DNA from: Hahella sp. HNIBRBA332
GTDB lineage: Bacteria; Pseudomonadota; Gammaproteobacteria; Pseudomonadales; Oleiphilaceae
Direction: 5' to 3'
Assembly: GCF_030719035.1 (NCBI RefSeq)
Contig: NZ_CP132203.1
Coordinates: 6,094,501-6,158,500 of the forward strand
DNA: 64,000 nt
Under the pieces are notes generated by a model that worked only from the letters and a program-made list of their open reading frames with translations, did no database searches and was not told the origin of the DNA. This document shows positions 42,788-51,237 of this stretch, piece by piece; positions within the stretch are counted from its first letter, which is position 1, and the number at the start of each line of letters is the position of its first letter. A program made the position numbers and the translations under genes.

Positions 42788-45700
42788 ATGCCTTCGATGC
42801 AAACCTTCTCAACCGTAGCGTGCGGCGCCAGCCGCCGCTGCGTCACCGCCTTTCATGTCGTGTTTTTGTCGCGATGGCGCTGGGCCCTGATTGGGCTTTT
42901 GGCGTTATTGACGGCGCATCAACCTGTCTTCGCCCGTGATCCCTGTGACGCAATTTCTCTGTTGGAACAACAATGGCGCGTGCGTCTTGCGGAGTCGCAA
43001 CGGGATTTGGCGTCGTTCGCCGCGCTGCGGCGCGGAGACGTGGAGCCCGGATTTCAACTGTCCCATCTGACGCCAGTGGCGCTGGATGATGACTCCGCCG
43101 TAGAAGACTACATACAGGTTCTGCGTTCCGATGGCTATCTGCCAATGTCGCCGTCCGGACTGGATCAGTGCGCGCGACTGACTAAGGCGATGCAAACGCT
43201 GCGAACGGAGCTGACAGCCCAATTAACGGCATTGCGGGAAGCGCGGCTGATGTTGCTTACTCAATCCGTGGATATTCGATGGGCGTTACAGCGACTGTTG
43301 TTGAGGCTGGAGCGCCTGCAACCGTTAGCTGTTGAACTTACGCATCGTCAGGCGGCGTCGCAAAATGTCGGGCCTGACGCTGTTAATTCCGCCATTGACG
43401 CCGAAGCGCAGGCCGAAGCAGTGCGACGGACCGCCGCCGTCGAACGTTTGACGGCGATAAATCAGCGCACGCAGGCTTTGTTGGCGGAATTGTCTGCGCA
43501 TTTATTTAAGGACGCCGCGTCCGGGAACCTGGACGTTTTGTGGCCGCAGATCCTGGCGCTGAGCGGCAATCCTGTGCGGGAGCTGGCGATGCGACTGCCT
43601 GATTTGCAAGCGCAGCCTCAGGCGCTGGCTGAAGCTATAGAAGCTCTGCGCGTGCAAGCCACCTATCTGCGTAACCACCGCATTGCGGACGACGGCGTGA
43701 GAGCTGCGCTGCGCGCCTGGCGAGAACCGCAGCGGGAATGGACCGGGTTGCGGCAGGAGTTGGTCATGCTGCCGGAAATGACCCTGAATGCGTTGATCGG
43801 CCCGGTGATGGAAGAATACACACTGGCCCGTGAACGCCAGGAACAGATTACGCTGTTGTCGCTGTGGTCGTTGCAGGTGATTCTGCTGGCCCTGGCCGCC
43901 TGGTCAATGGCGCGCGCCGCGGCCTGGTCAACCCAGGCGCTGTCGCAATTGCAGCGACGACTGTTGCGACTGCTGGGACAGACCGCCGCCATGCGACTGG
44001 TCAACGGTCTGTTCTGGGTGCTGAAGCCCAATGCGCCCTGGCTGATGATCTGGTGGCTGTCCGTCACCCTCAGCAACCTGTCTCCTTCTCATTGGTACTT
44101 ATTTCACCTGCTGCGCCCTTTGGGTGTCGCTTACGCTTTGTTTCGCGGCATTCGAGTCATGAGCGAATGGCTGTTTTCCCGTATGTATGGGCAAAACGGC
44201 GTCTTCGTCACTCAGCAGACCGGCGAACTGCTGCGGGCTGAGGCGGGACGTCTGGCGGTCAGCGCCGTGGTGTGTTGGGCGTTGCGGGAAGTGGCGTTAG
44301 CCACCGGAGGCGGCTACGTTTATTTCATCGTGCAGAGCGCCGTGATTCTGTATCTGTGGTGTCTGGCGATTGTGTCATTGCGCCGTCATGGCGATGTCTG
44401 CCGCAAGTTCATTTGTCGTTTGAGTAAGGTGAACTCGCGCGAGTCCTGTTCGCTTCTGCTGGATCGTCCCTGGATCATTCCCTGGTGGCCGCTGTTGTTC
44501 ATCGCTGCGCAGGCCTGGGATCTGCTGCTGCGGTTGCATCAGCTGCTGGGACAGTTCGACGCTTACCGTTCTCTCAGCGTGCGCATTTTGCGTCTGCATC
44601 TGGAAACCGCCACCAGTGCGGAGACAGAGGGCGAAGACGCGGAGGCGGATGAGTATCAGGCCCGTTCCTACCGTTACTGGATGTTGGATCGTCCTCGCGA
44701 GGAACAGGCGGTTGTCGCCCAGGACGCTCTGCTGACGACATTGACTAAACCTGCGGCCGACTGGGCGGAGAAGGCGGGAGCAGACAATATGCTATTGCTG
44801 GTGGGGGAGCACGGCAGCGGCAAGACGTCTCTGGTCCGCCAGTTTGAGAAACACTGGGACAAGACGCCGGTGCGTTTTCTCAGCGCGCCGCCGAAACTCA
44901 CTTCTGTAGAGGCGGTGACCGCGTTTCTTGCCGACTCCGCAGCCGTCGGCGATGAGCGAAAGGGGGAGGGCGCGCCGGCTGCGCAGAAAAAAGTCGTGAT
45001 CGTCGATCAGGCGGAAAACTTTCTGCTCGCCCAAGTGGGAACCCTGGATGGCGTAAAAGCTTTCCTGCAGCATCTTAACGACGCCTCACCGGACACCTTC
45101 TGGATCGTGGTCATGCATGCGCCGACTTGGCGTTATCTCAGCCGAGTGTTCCAACGACACCATCAATTCTCCATCATCACCGCCATGCCCAAGTGGAGTC
45201 CCACAGACATCCGCAAACTGTTGTTGTCCCGTCATCATGCCTCCCATCGCCGCCTGCGTTACGATGAACTATTGCTGTCGGCGCTGGCGGGAACGGAGTC
45301 CGCATCCTTCAAAGCCGCGGACACTCGCGTCTTCAACCTGATGTGGGAATTGAGCGCGGGCAATCCTCTGACGGCGTTGCATCTGTGGCTGGAATCCGCC
45401 CGTTTCGATGACCGCACGGTGGAGATCGGTATCCCTCAACGGATGGCGACTTCCGTGCTGAACGCCTTGCAGGACGACGAGTGCTTCATGCTGGCGGCGG
45501 TGATTCAGCATGAGAACCTCACTGCGCTGGAGATCGCCGCCGCCACCACTTTACCGCTGGCCATGGTGCGGCAGACGCTGAAATCCGGCTGCGCGGTGGG
45601 TATTTTGTGGGGAGATGAGAAAGACAGATATCGCGTGCATGCGCTGTGGTATCCGGCTTTAACCACTTACCTGGGCAGGAAGAATATTCTGCATGGATAA
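42788..45700 (+). CDS. Membrane protein with periplasmic coiled coil and cytoplasmic P-loop ATPase
   Basis: A 970-aa protein of unusual build. A signal or anchor (WALIGLLALLTAHQPVFA near 33-50) precedes about 300 residues of periplasmic coiled coil (LLEQQWRVRLAESQRDLASF), like the N-terminal parts of MscK/MscM channels. About six hydrophobic segments follow (near 355-590), then a cytoplasmic ATPase domain: Walker A VGEHGSGKTSLVRQ (near 674), Walker B KVVIVDQAENFLL, and a helical C-terminal part. It overlaps the MscS gene by 8 bp, so the two products are probably made together. An ATPase-assisted or gated channel is plausible but unproven. ATG 42788 has only a weak ribosome site. Confidence 0.8.
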   Translation: MPSMQTFSTVACGASRRCVTAFHVVFLSRWRWALIGLLALLTAHQPVFARDPCDAISLLEQQWRVRLAESQRDLASFAALRRGDVEPGFQLSHLTPVALDDDSAVEDYIQVLRSDGYLPMSPSGLDQCARLTKAMQTLRTELTAQLTALREARLMLLTQSVDIRWALQRLLLRLERLQPLAVELTHRQAASQNVGPDAVNSAIDAEAQAEAVRRTAAVERLTAINQRTQALLAELSAHLFKDAASGNLDVLWPQILALSGNPVRELAMRLPDLQAQPQALAEAIEALRVQATYLRNHRIADDGVRAALRAWREPQREWTGLRQELVMLPEMTLNALIGPVMEEYTLARERQEQITLLSLWSLQVILLALAAWSMARAAAWSTQALSQLQRRLLRLLGQTAAMRLVNGLFWVLKPNAPWLMIWWLSVTLSNLSPSHWYLFHLLRPLGVAYALFRGIRVMSEWLFSRMYGQNGVFVTQQTGELLRAEAGRLAVSAVVCWALREVALATGGGYVYFIVQSAVILYLWCLAIVSLRRHGDVCRKFICRLSKVNSRESCSLLLDRPWIIPWWPLLFIAAQAWDLLLRLHQLLGQFDAYRSLSVRILRLHLETATSAETEGEDAEADEYQARSYRYWMLDRPREEQAVVAQDALLTTLTKPAADWAEKAGADNMLLLVGEHGSGKTSLVRQFEKHWDKTPVRFLSAPPKLTSVEAVTAFLADSAAVGDERKGEGAPAAQKKVVIVDQAENFLLAQVGTLDGVKAFLQHLNDASPDTFWIVVMHAPTWRYLSRVFQRHHQFSIITAMPKWSPTDIRKLLLSRHHASHRRLRYDELLLSALAGTESASFKAADTRVFNLMWELSAGNPLTALHLWLESARFDDRTVEIGIPQRMATSVLNALQDDECFMLAAVIQHENLTALEIAAATTLPLAMVRQTLKSGCAVGILWGDEKDRYRVHALWYPALTTYLGRKNILHG

Positions 45701-46592
45701 CCAATCGGTCGAAAATCTGTTGCAACTGGGCGGAATGTTCGAGCCCGGCAAAATCGCGCTGCTGGCCCTGGGTATCTTTATCCTCTGGGGCGTCAACCGG
45801 GCGGCCCGGCGTCTGTCCGACAGCCTGATGGACAAGCTGCCCAGTCAGCGTTTCCTGACCTTGCAGGTGATCACTTTATTCAGCTTTATCTGGTACATCG
45901 GCGGCGCCTATTGGCTATTGGTGACGGTGATCGAACCGCCGAAGGAATTCCTGCTGGCCGTTGGCGGCAGCGCCGTGGTGGCGATAGGCTTTGCATTGAA
46001 GGACATCGCTGCGTCAATGATTGCGGGCATCATGCTGCTGTTTGACCGGCCTTTTCAGGTGGGGGATCGGGTGGCGTTCGGCGACGACTACGGTGAGATT
46101 GTCAGCATTGGCTTACGCTCTGTGCGTCTGCGCACGCTGGACGACAACATGGTGACGATTCCCAACTCCCGTTTCATCACGGAGACGGTCTCGAGCGGCA
46201 ATACCGGCGCGCTGGATATGATGGTGGTGACGGAGTTTTATCTATCCCTTGATGCGGATCTGGAGCTGGCGCAAAACCTGGTTTACGAAGTGCTGGCCAC
46301 CAGCCGCTTCATCTTTCTGAAGAAGCCGATCAGTTGTGTTATGACGGAAGTGGCGTTGGCGGATCGTCTGGCGGTGCGTCTGACGGCCAAGGCTTATGTG
46401 CTGGATGTGCGCTTCGAGAAAGCTTTCCAAAGCGATGTGGTGATGCGGGTGGAGCGTCAGTTCCGCGCCCATCATATCGCCCGTCCACAGCGGGACGGCG
46501 CGCGTGAAAGCGAAGCCGGGCGTGACGCCGTTGCATCCGCGTCAATACAGAGCACGTCTTATCGACCGCCTGAGGCGCCCGTCGCAGACTGA
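45693..46592 (+). CDS. MscS-family mechanosensitive channel
   Basis: A 299-aa inner-membrane channel of the small-conductance mechanosensitive family. It has three membrane segments; the pore-lining third, LLAVGGSAVVAIGFALKDIA, contains the Ala/Gly pattern of MscS TM3. The β-domain follows with DRPFQVGDRVAFGDDYGEIV and RLRTLDDNMVTIPNSRFI, both diagnostic. The C-terminal part is charged and ends in an Ala/Pro-rich tail. Its start codon lies inside the end of the ATPase gene, indicating translational coupling. Such channels release solutes during osmotic downshock. Confidence 0.95.
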   Translation: MDNQSVENLLQLGGMFEPGKIALLALGIFILWGVNRAARRLSDSLMDKLPSQRFLTLQVITLFSFIWYIGGAYWLLVTVIEPPKEFLLAVGGSAVVAIGFALKDIAASMIAGIMLLFDRPFQVGDRVAFGDDYGEIVSIGLRSVRLRTLDDNMVTIPNSRFITETVSSGNTGALDMMVVTEFYLSLDADLELAQNLVYEVLATSRFIFLKKPISCVMTEVALADRLAVRLTAKAYVLDVRFEKAFQSDVVMRVERQFRAHHIARPQRDGARESEAGRDAVASASIQSTSYRPPEAPVAD

Positions 46593-46817
46593 GCGCAATG
46601 GCCGCAACAAGGCGACCGTCGTAAAGCTTTGTCACTGGCGGTGATAAAGTGGTTGGTGCGGAGCATAGCCCGGCGTATTTCCAACCGCCGGTCAGGCTTG
46701 GCTGCGAGTCGGGCGCAAAGGTCCTCCTGGACGGCGGCCCCGCCTGTGCCTGGCGGTGTGTGCGGGAAGCGCCGCAAGTCAGTTGCGGCGCGCCACATCA
46801 GTTACGGAAAACAGGGA

Positions 46818-47420
46818 TCAGCGTTTGAACCAGCCTGAGATTTGATCCAGCCAACCTTTTTCGTTGGCGGCTTTCTCTGGCGTATCCTCCCGGTCCAAAT
46901 GCGTGGCGGTCGCTTCCGACAGACCCGGGGGCAGGTCATATTTCTCCTTGTAGGCGTCGATGCACATCAGCATCTTGCCATAAGCCTCCGAATCCTCGGT
47001 TATGCCCCGTAATTCGCAGATGCGTTTTACGGATAGCTCGAACGCTTTCTCAAAGCCATGCTTGTCCACCGATACCGATTTAAACAACGGCTTCCGCCCT
47101 GGAAGCTTCACCCGTAGTTTAAATTCCGTGGCGGGCTTGCGGCCCTCCCGATGCCGGGTTTGCAATTGCAACCCGAGGATGGTGCCATCCTCGTGGATCA
47201 ATGTATCGCCTTTCAACATCATGAGCTGACGAACGGCGGACTGCCATTGTTCCAACCGCTGATCGATTTCCTTCGCCTCTTTCATCGCCCTTTTCATGGC
47301 TGATTTCGAGGCCCCTTCAACCCGCACGTAGCGTTGTTGCTCGCGCCCGTTGATGGCGCGGGTAATTCGCAGGTAGGTACGAGTGCTGTCGCTGCTGTCT
47401 TTGAAAACGGTAATGCCCAT
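46818..47420 (-). CDS. Hypothetical protein with possible AP2-like segment
   Basis: A 200-aa basic cytoplasmic protein. The N-terminal 50 residues are strand-rich (YLRITRAINGREQQRYVRVE), followed by a charged helix (KSAMKRAMKEAKEIDQRLEQ). A central stretch (FKLRVKLPGRKPLFKSVSVD, then KAFELSVKRICEL) looks like three strands and a helix, as in AP2/integrase DNA-binding domains; that resemblance is by eye only. The end is Glu/Lys-rich. It is monocistronic with a long upstream region. Family not recognised. Confidence 0.65.
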   Translation of the reverse strand: MGITVFKDSSDSTRTYLRITRAINGREQQRYVRVEGASKSAMKRAMKEAKEIDQRLEQWQSAVRQLMMLKGDTLIHEDGTILGLQLQTRHREGRKPATEFKLRVKLPGRKPLFKSVSVDKHGFEKAFELSVKRICELRGITEDSEAYGKMLMCIDAYKEKYDLPPGLSEATATHLDREDTPEKAANEKGWLDQISGWFKR

Positions 47421-47914
47421 ATCAATTCACTTTGCTTGAGGAATGAGGAGCTTTATCAAGCTGATTTCGTATAACGAATTCAGAATTGGATAGTCTTCGA
47501 AGAATTGAATATCAATACGCTAAAGCGGTGGTATTGGATCAACCTTGGCAACTATCTATCAGATAACGCTTCCCAGTCCATACAATCTCCCTAAAGATGT
47601 TGATACCAAACCGAGGGGCGCCACAAATGATACCGCTCCGATAAGTCCTTGTTCGGATCTTCATTCATAACGCACGATTACTGCTGGTGATCGGCGGCGC
47701 GGAATGCGCCTGACCCACTATAAGAGACGACTACAATAACGTCACACCTATCAATATAACCACACTCCGTGATTTTTCAAATAGGCTTCATGAGTACATA
47801 TGTAAATAATGTCTATTCGTTCGAAATCAAGCTAATTTTAGAAAGTTAAGGAAACTTTAATGCAAATAATTGGTCCTATATTCGCATGTTATTACAGGCC
47901 TGTAGGGGTATTTC
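47421..47914. other. 494-bp divergent intergenic region
   Basis: No gene found. The region is AT-rich with short symmetric motifs: TTCGT-ATA-ACGAA (near 47466), and the palindrome TCTTCGAAGA (near 47494). It should contain promoters for both flanking genes. I see no tRNA, terminator or repeat family. A small RNA cannot be excluded from sequence alone. Confidence 0.5.
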
Positions 47915-49318
47915 ATGGCAACGATGTTTTTGCCGGCTTTCGTGGCGGTCATCGCTATTTTCAGCATTTTTCTCTCGCCGCGCGCCAAAAGTGACGGCGC
48001 TTTCTTCAAAGGCCTCTCACCGGATGGCCGCCAACCCAGCTTAATAACGCTGATATTTTCACAGGTCACTACCTGGATTTTCGCCAGATCCCTGATGAAT
48101 GCGGCGATCCTGGGATACTACTATGGCCTGTGGGGCGCACTGGCCTACGCGGCCTATTACCTATCTTTTCTGACTGGCGCGGCCATTATCGACAGTCTGC
48201 GATTTCGTCACGGTTGCGGGAGCGTTCAGGAATTTTTACGGTTGCGCTTCGGTGGCGCAGGCGCCTCTTGTTATAACCTGGTCATTGCGATTCGTTTGGT
48301 CAGCGAAGTGTTCGCCAATTTACTGGTGATCGGCATTCTCTTTGGCTCCGATGGCAGTCATGCCTACGTGATCGCCATTCTCGGCTTTTCCGCCATCACG
48401 CTTCTGTATTCCGCCTTGGGCGGCCTGCATGCCTCTTTGCGCACGGACGTCTTTCAGATGGGCGTCTTTCTAGTCGTTCTCGCCGCGCTGTTGGCGGTGG
48501 CGTTCACCGCGGACGACTTTAGTTTTGCGACGCTGTTGTTCAAACCCTTTGTTATCGATGATCCCGGTCCTATCCTGCTGGCGGTGGCGCTGTTGCAGGT
48601 ATGGAGCTATCCCATGCATGACCCGGTCATGATGGATCGCGGCTTTCTGGCGGACAGGCAAACCACGCGGAAAAGCTTTGTTCATGCCGCCTGGATCAGC
48701 AGTCTGTGCATTACGCTGTTTGGATGTCTGGGCGTGTTCGCTGGCGCGCAGGCGCTGCAGGGCGAAGACATGAACGCGGCGTTGACACGACTGCTGGGGG
48801 AAACGCCGATGTTGATATTCAGCGCTGCGTTGGTGGTGTCAGCCATGTCCACATTGGATTCCACTCTGTCCAGCTCCGCCAAGTTAGCGGCGGTGGATAT
48901 GGGTCTGTTGCGCCCGACCCTGGCTAACGGCCGCATCGCCATGACGGTATTCATGCTGGCGGGGCTGCTGTGCGTCTTTTTTGGCGGCAAGGACCTGTTC
49001 GCTGCGGTGGCGGTGAGTGGAACCGCCTCCATGTATCTGACGCCAGTGGTGTTTTTCTCTTTATGGCGTGACTGGCGTGATGTGCCGCTATGGAGCTATT
49101 TGACCAGCTTCTGCGTGGCGGTGGGGGGCGCGGCGCTTTATTTCATGGAGTCGTCCGGGTACAGCAACCTCATTGAGCCGCTTTTCGGCGTTAGCCATAA
49201 ATACAGCAAACTGTTGCTGATTTCCCTGGTCGTGATGGCGGTGGGATGCGCCGCTTTTTGGGTGGGAGCGCGCGCTCCGTTTCGTTCGTCCCGCACGCCG
49301 CAACCGGTGCTGGAGTGA
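47915..49318 (+). CDS. Sodium:solute symporter (SSS) family protein
   Basis: A 467-aa polytopic membrane protein with about 12-13 membrane segments in the arrangement of sodium/solute symporters. Recognisable blocks are FSQVTTWIFARSLMNAAILG in the first core helix, FLRLRFGGAGASCYNLVIAI, SALGGLHASLRTDVFQMGVF (the SSS signature region with GGLxAvxxTDvxQ) and VVSAMSTLDSTLSSSAKLAA in helix 8, where Ser/Thr residues bind Na+. Substrate cannot be told; cousins move organic acids, amino acids, vitamins or urea. A metallophosphoesterase gene follows 11 bp downstream. Confidence 0.92.
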   Translation: MATMFLPAFVAVIAIFSIFLSPRAKSDGAFFKGLSPDGRQPSLITLIFSQVTTWIFARSLMNAAILGYYYGLWGALAYAAYYLSFLTGAAIIDSLRFRHGCGSVQEFLRLRFGGAGASCYNLVIAIRLVSEVFANLLVIGILFGSDGSHAYVIAILGFSAITLLYSALGGLHASLRTDVFQMGVFLVVLAALLAVAFTADDFSFATLLFKPFVIDDPGPILLAVALLQVWSYPMHDPVMMDRGFLADRQTTRKSFVHAAWISSLCITLFGCLGVFAGAQALQGEDMNAALTRLLGETPMLIFSAALVVSAMSTLDSTLSSSAKLAAVDMGLLRPTLANGRIAMTVFMLAGLLCVFFGGKDLFAAVAVSGTASMYLTPVVFFSLWRDWRDVPLWSYLTSFCVAVGGAALYFMESSGYSNLIEPLFGVSHKYSKLLLISLVVMAVGCAAFWVGARAPFRSSRTPQPVLE

Positions 49319-49329
49319 AGGCGGCGCTG

Positions 49330-50232
49330 ATGACGTTAATGCGGAAAACTCGTGACCTTGGGGCATTTGATGACGCCGTCATGGTGTTTGGCGGTCCCTA
49401 CGGCAACCTTCAGGCGACTCTGGCGTTGTGGAAGCAAGCGGAGGAGTTAGGCGTCCCCCCGGATCGAATCATTTGCACCGGGGATGTCGCCGCCTACTGC
49501 GCGGAGCCGCAGGAGGTGGTGGCGGCTATACGCGACTGGGGCGTGCAGGTTCTGATGGGGAACTGCGAAGAATCGCTGGCTGAAGACGCCGCCGACTGTG
49601 GATGCGGATTCGCCGCCGGCAGTCAGTGCGCGGTGCTGTCGGAAGATTGGTACAGCTACTGTCGCCAGGCTTTGTCCGCGGAGTCCAGGGCCTGGATGGG
49701 GACTTTGCCCCGTCGTATCCAGTTTCGATTGGGTCCTTGGCGCGCTGCGGTGATACATGGCGGCGCTGAGAGGCTGAATCGATTCATTTTCGCATCCACG
49801 CCGCTGGCGACCAAACAAGACGAAATGGCGCACTGCAATGCGGATCTGGTGATCGCCGGTCATTGCGGGATTCCTTTCACCCAGGCGATTAATGGCGTGG
49901 TCTGGCATAACCCGGGCGTCATCGGCATGCCCGCCAATGATGGCGCCCCGGATGTGTGGTGGGCGTTGTTGCGAGTGGATAGAGGGGGACGTTTGCGCAT
50001 ACGCCATCAACGCCTGAGCTATGATTATCGCCTCGCTCAGGAGAGGATGCGCCGCAGTGGTCTCGATAATGGCTACGCCAGCGCCCTGGCCAGTGGCTTA
50101 TGGCCCAGTATGGACGTGTTGCCCCCTGCGGAGCGCGCGCAACAAGGCGCGCCCCTCTCTTTTCCTGCGGAGCTGATGTATCAGGCGAGAGACGCCTGCG
50201 ACAGCGCCGATTGCACTAACCAGATTGTGTAG
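49330..50232 (+). CDS. Metallophosphoesterase family protein
   Basis: A 300-aa phosphoesterase of the calcineurin-like fold with a degenerate N-terminal metal site: VMVFGGPYGNLQATLALWKQ where the usual block is ISDxHGNxxAL, so the first Asp-x-His is lost (GPY). Later blocks are intact: RIICTGDVAAYCAEP (GD), VLMGNCEES (GNxE/D), AVIHGGAERLNR (H) and VIAGHCGIPFTQ (GH), VWHNPGVIGMP. It resembles YfcE-like or diadenosine-tetraphosphatase-like enzymes but may have one metal only. ATG 49330 follows AAGG by 8 nt; GTG 49315, overlapping the symporter stop, is an alternative. The last 52 bp overlap the convergent exchanger gene. Confidence 0.82.
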   Translation: MTLMRKTRDLGAFDDAVMVFGGPYGNLQATLALWKQAEELGVPPDRIICTGDVAAYCAEPQEVVAAIRDWGVQVLMGNCEESLAEDAADCGCGFAAGSQCAVLSEDWYSYCRQALSAESRAWMGTLPRRIQFRLGPWRAAVIHGGAERLNRFIFASTPLATKQDEMAHCNADLVIAGHCGIPFTQAINGVVWHNPGVIGMPANDGAPDVWWALLRVDRGGRLRIRHQRLSYDYRLAQERMRRSGLDNGYASALASGLWPSMDVLPPAERAQQGAPLSFPAELMYQARDACDSADCTNQIV

Positions 50233-51164
50233 GCGGCGTAACAGGCGATCAGCAAACCGCCTTTGGTGCGGTTGATCAGGCCCTGGTTGGCGCGGCTATA
50301 ACAGAATGCGAACAGGGTGATGGTGAGGAACCCCATGACCGGAAAATCCCGATAGAGGATGTCCGACTCTGTGGTTAATGGGTGAATGGCGCCGGCGATG
50401 CCGATCACCGTCAGGGTGTTGAACAGGTTGGAGCCGATGACGTTGCCCAGGGCGATATCGTGCTCCCCCTTGCGGGTCGCGGCGATGGCGGACGCTAATT
50501 CCGGCAGCGAGGTGCCGATGGCGACGATGGTCAGACCGATAATCAGGTCGCTGACGCCAAAGAAAGAAGCGGTCTCCACTGCGCCCCACACTAACATGCG
50601 GGAGCTGGCGGTGAGCAGCAGCAAGCCGACGACGAGCCAGATCAACGCCATCTTCAGGCTCATATGATCCTGTTCGTATTCCGATTCCAGCTCGCCCACC
50701 AGGGCGTCGCCATCTCCCTTCAGACCGGTCATGATCGACCAGCCCATCACGACTACGAAAATACCGAGCAGGATGAAGGCGTCGATTCTGCTCAGGTGTT
50801 TATCCAGCAACAGTAAGATGGCGACCGCGCTGACGCCGATCAGGATGGGAAGCTCCCGCCGCACGATGCCGGATTTAACGGCGATAGGACTCAACAGGGC
50901 GGTGACGCCGAGAATCAGGGCGATATTGGTGATGTTGGAGCCGATAGCGTTGCCAAGCGCCAGACCGGGGCTGCCTTCCAGCGCCGCGAGGGCGGACACC
51001 ACCATTTCCGGCGCGGAGGTGCCGAAGCCGACGATGACCATGCCGATCAGCAGGGCGGGCATGCCAGCGTGTTTGGCGGTGGCGGCGGCGCCGTCCACAA
51101 AACGGTCCGCGCTCCATAGCAGGACGATTAACCCGACGAAAATAGCGGCTGCGGCGATCAGCAT
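50181..51164 (-). CDS. CaCA-family Ca2+/Na+ (cation) antiporter, YrbG-like
   Basis: A 327-aa inner-membrane antiporter of about ten helices with the two inverted α repeats of the family: GFGTSAPEMVVSALAALEGS in α1, with GNAIGSNITNIALILG, and AIGTSLPELASAIAATRKGE in α2, with GNVIGSNLFNTLTVIG. The acidic residues in GTSxPE are the cation ligands. It exchanges Ca2+ or another cation for Na+ or H+. The two halves are joined by an acidic cytoplasmic loop (GDGDALVGELESEYEQD). Its end overlaps the metallophosphoesterase gene on the opposite strand. Confidence 0.95.
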   Translation of the reverse strand: MLIAAAAIFVGLIVLLWSADRFVDGAAATAKHAGMPALLIGMVIVGFGTSAPEMVVSALAALEGSPGLALGNAIGSNITNIALILGVTALLSPIAVKSGIVRRELPILIGVSAVAILLLLDKHLSRIDAFILLGIFVVVMGWSIMTGLKGDGDALVGELESEYEQDHMSLKMALIWLVVGLLLLTASSRMLVWGAVETASFFGVSDLIIGLTIVAIGTSLPELASAIAATRKGEHDIALGNVIGSNLFNTLTVIGIAGAIHPLTTESDILYRDFPVMGFLTITLFAFCYSRANQGLINRTKGGLLIACYAAYTIWLVQSALSQASLA

Positions 51165-51237
51165 AGGCTCCTCAATGCGGCGTTAACGTTGAGGGCCGTA
51201 ATCTATCAGATACTTAGCGCCAGCCCAAGGGGAGGGA

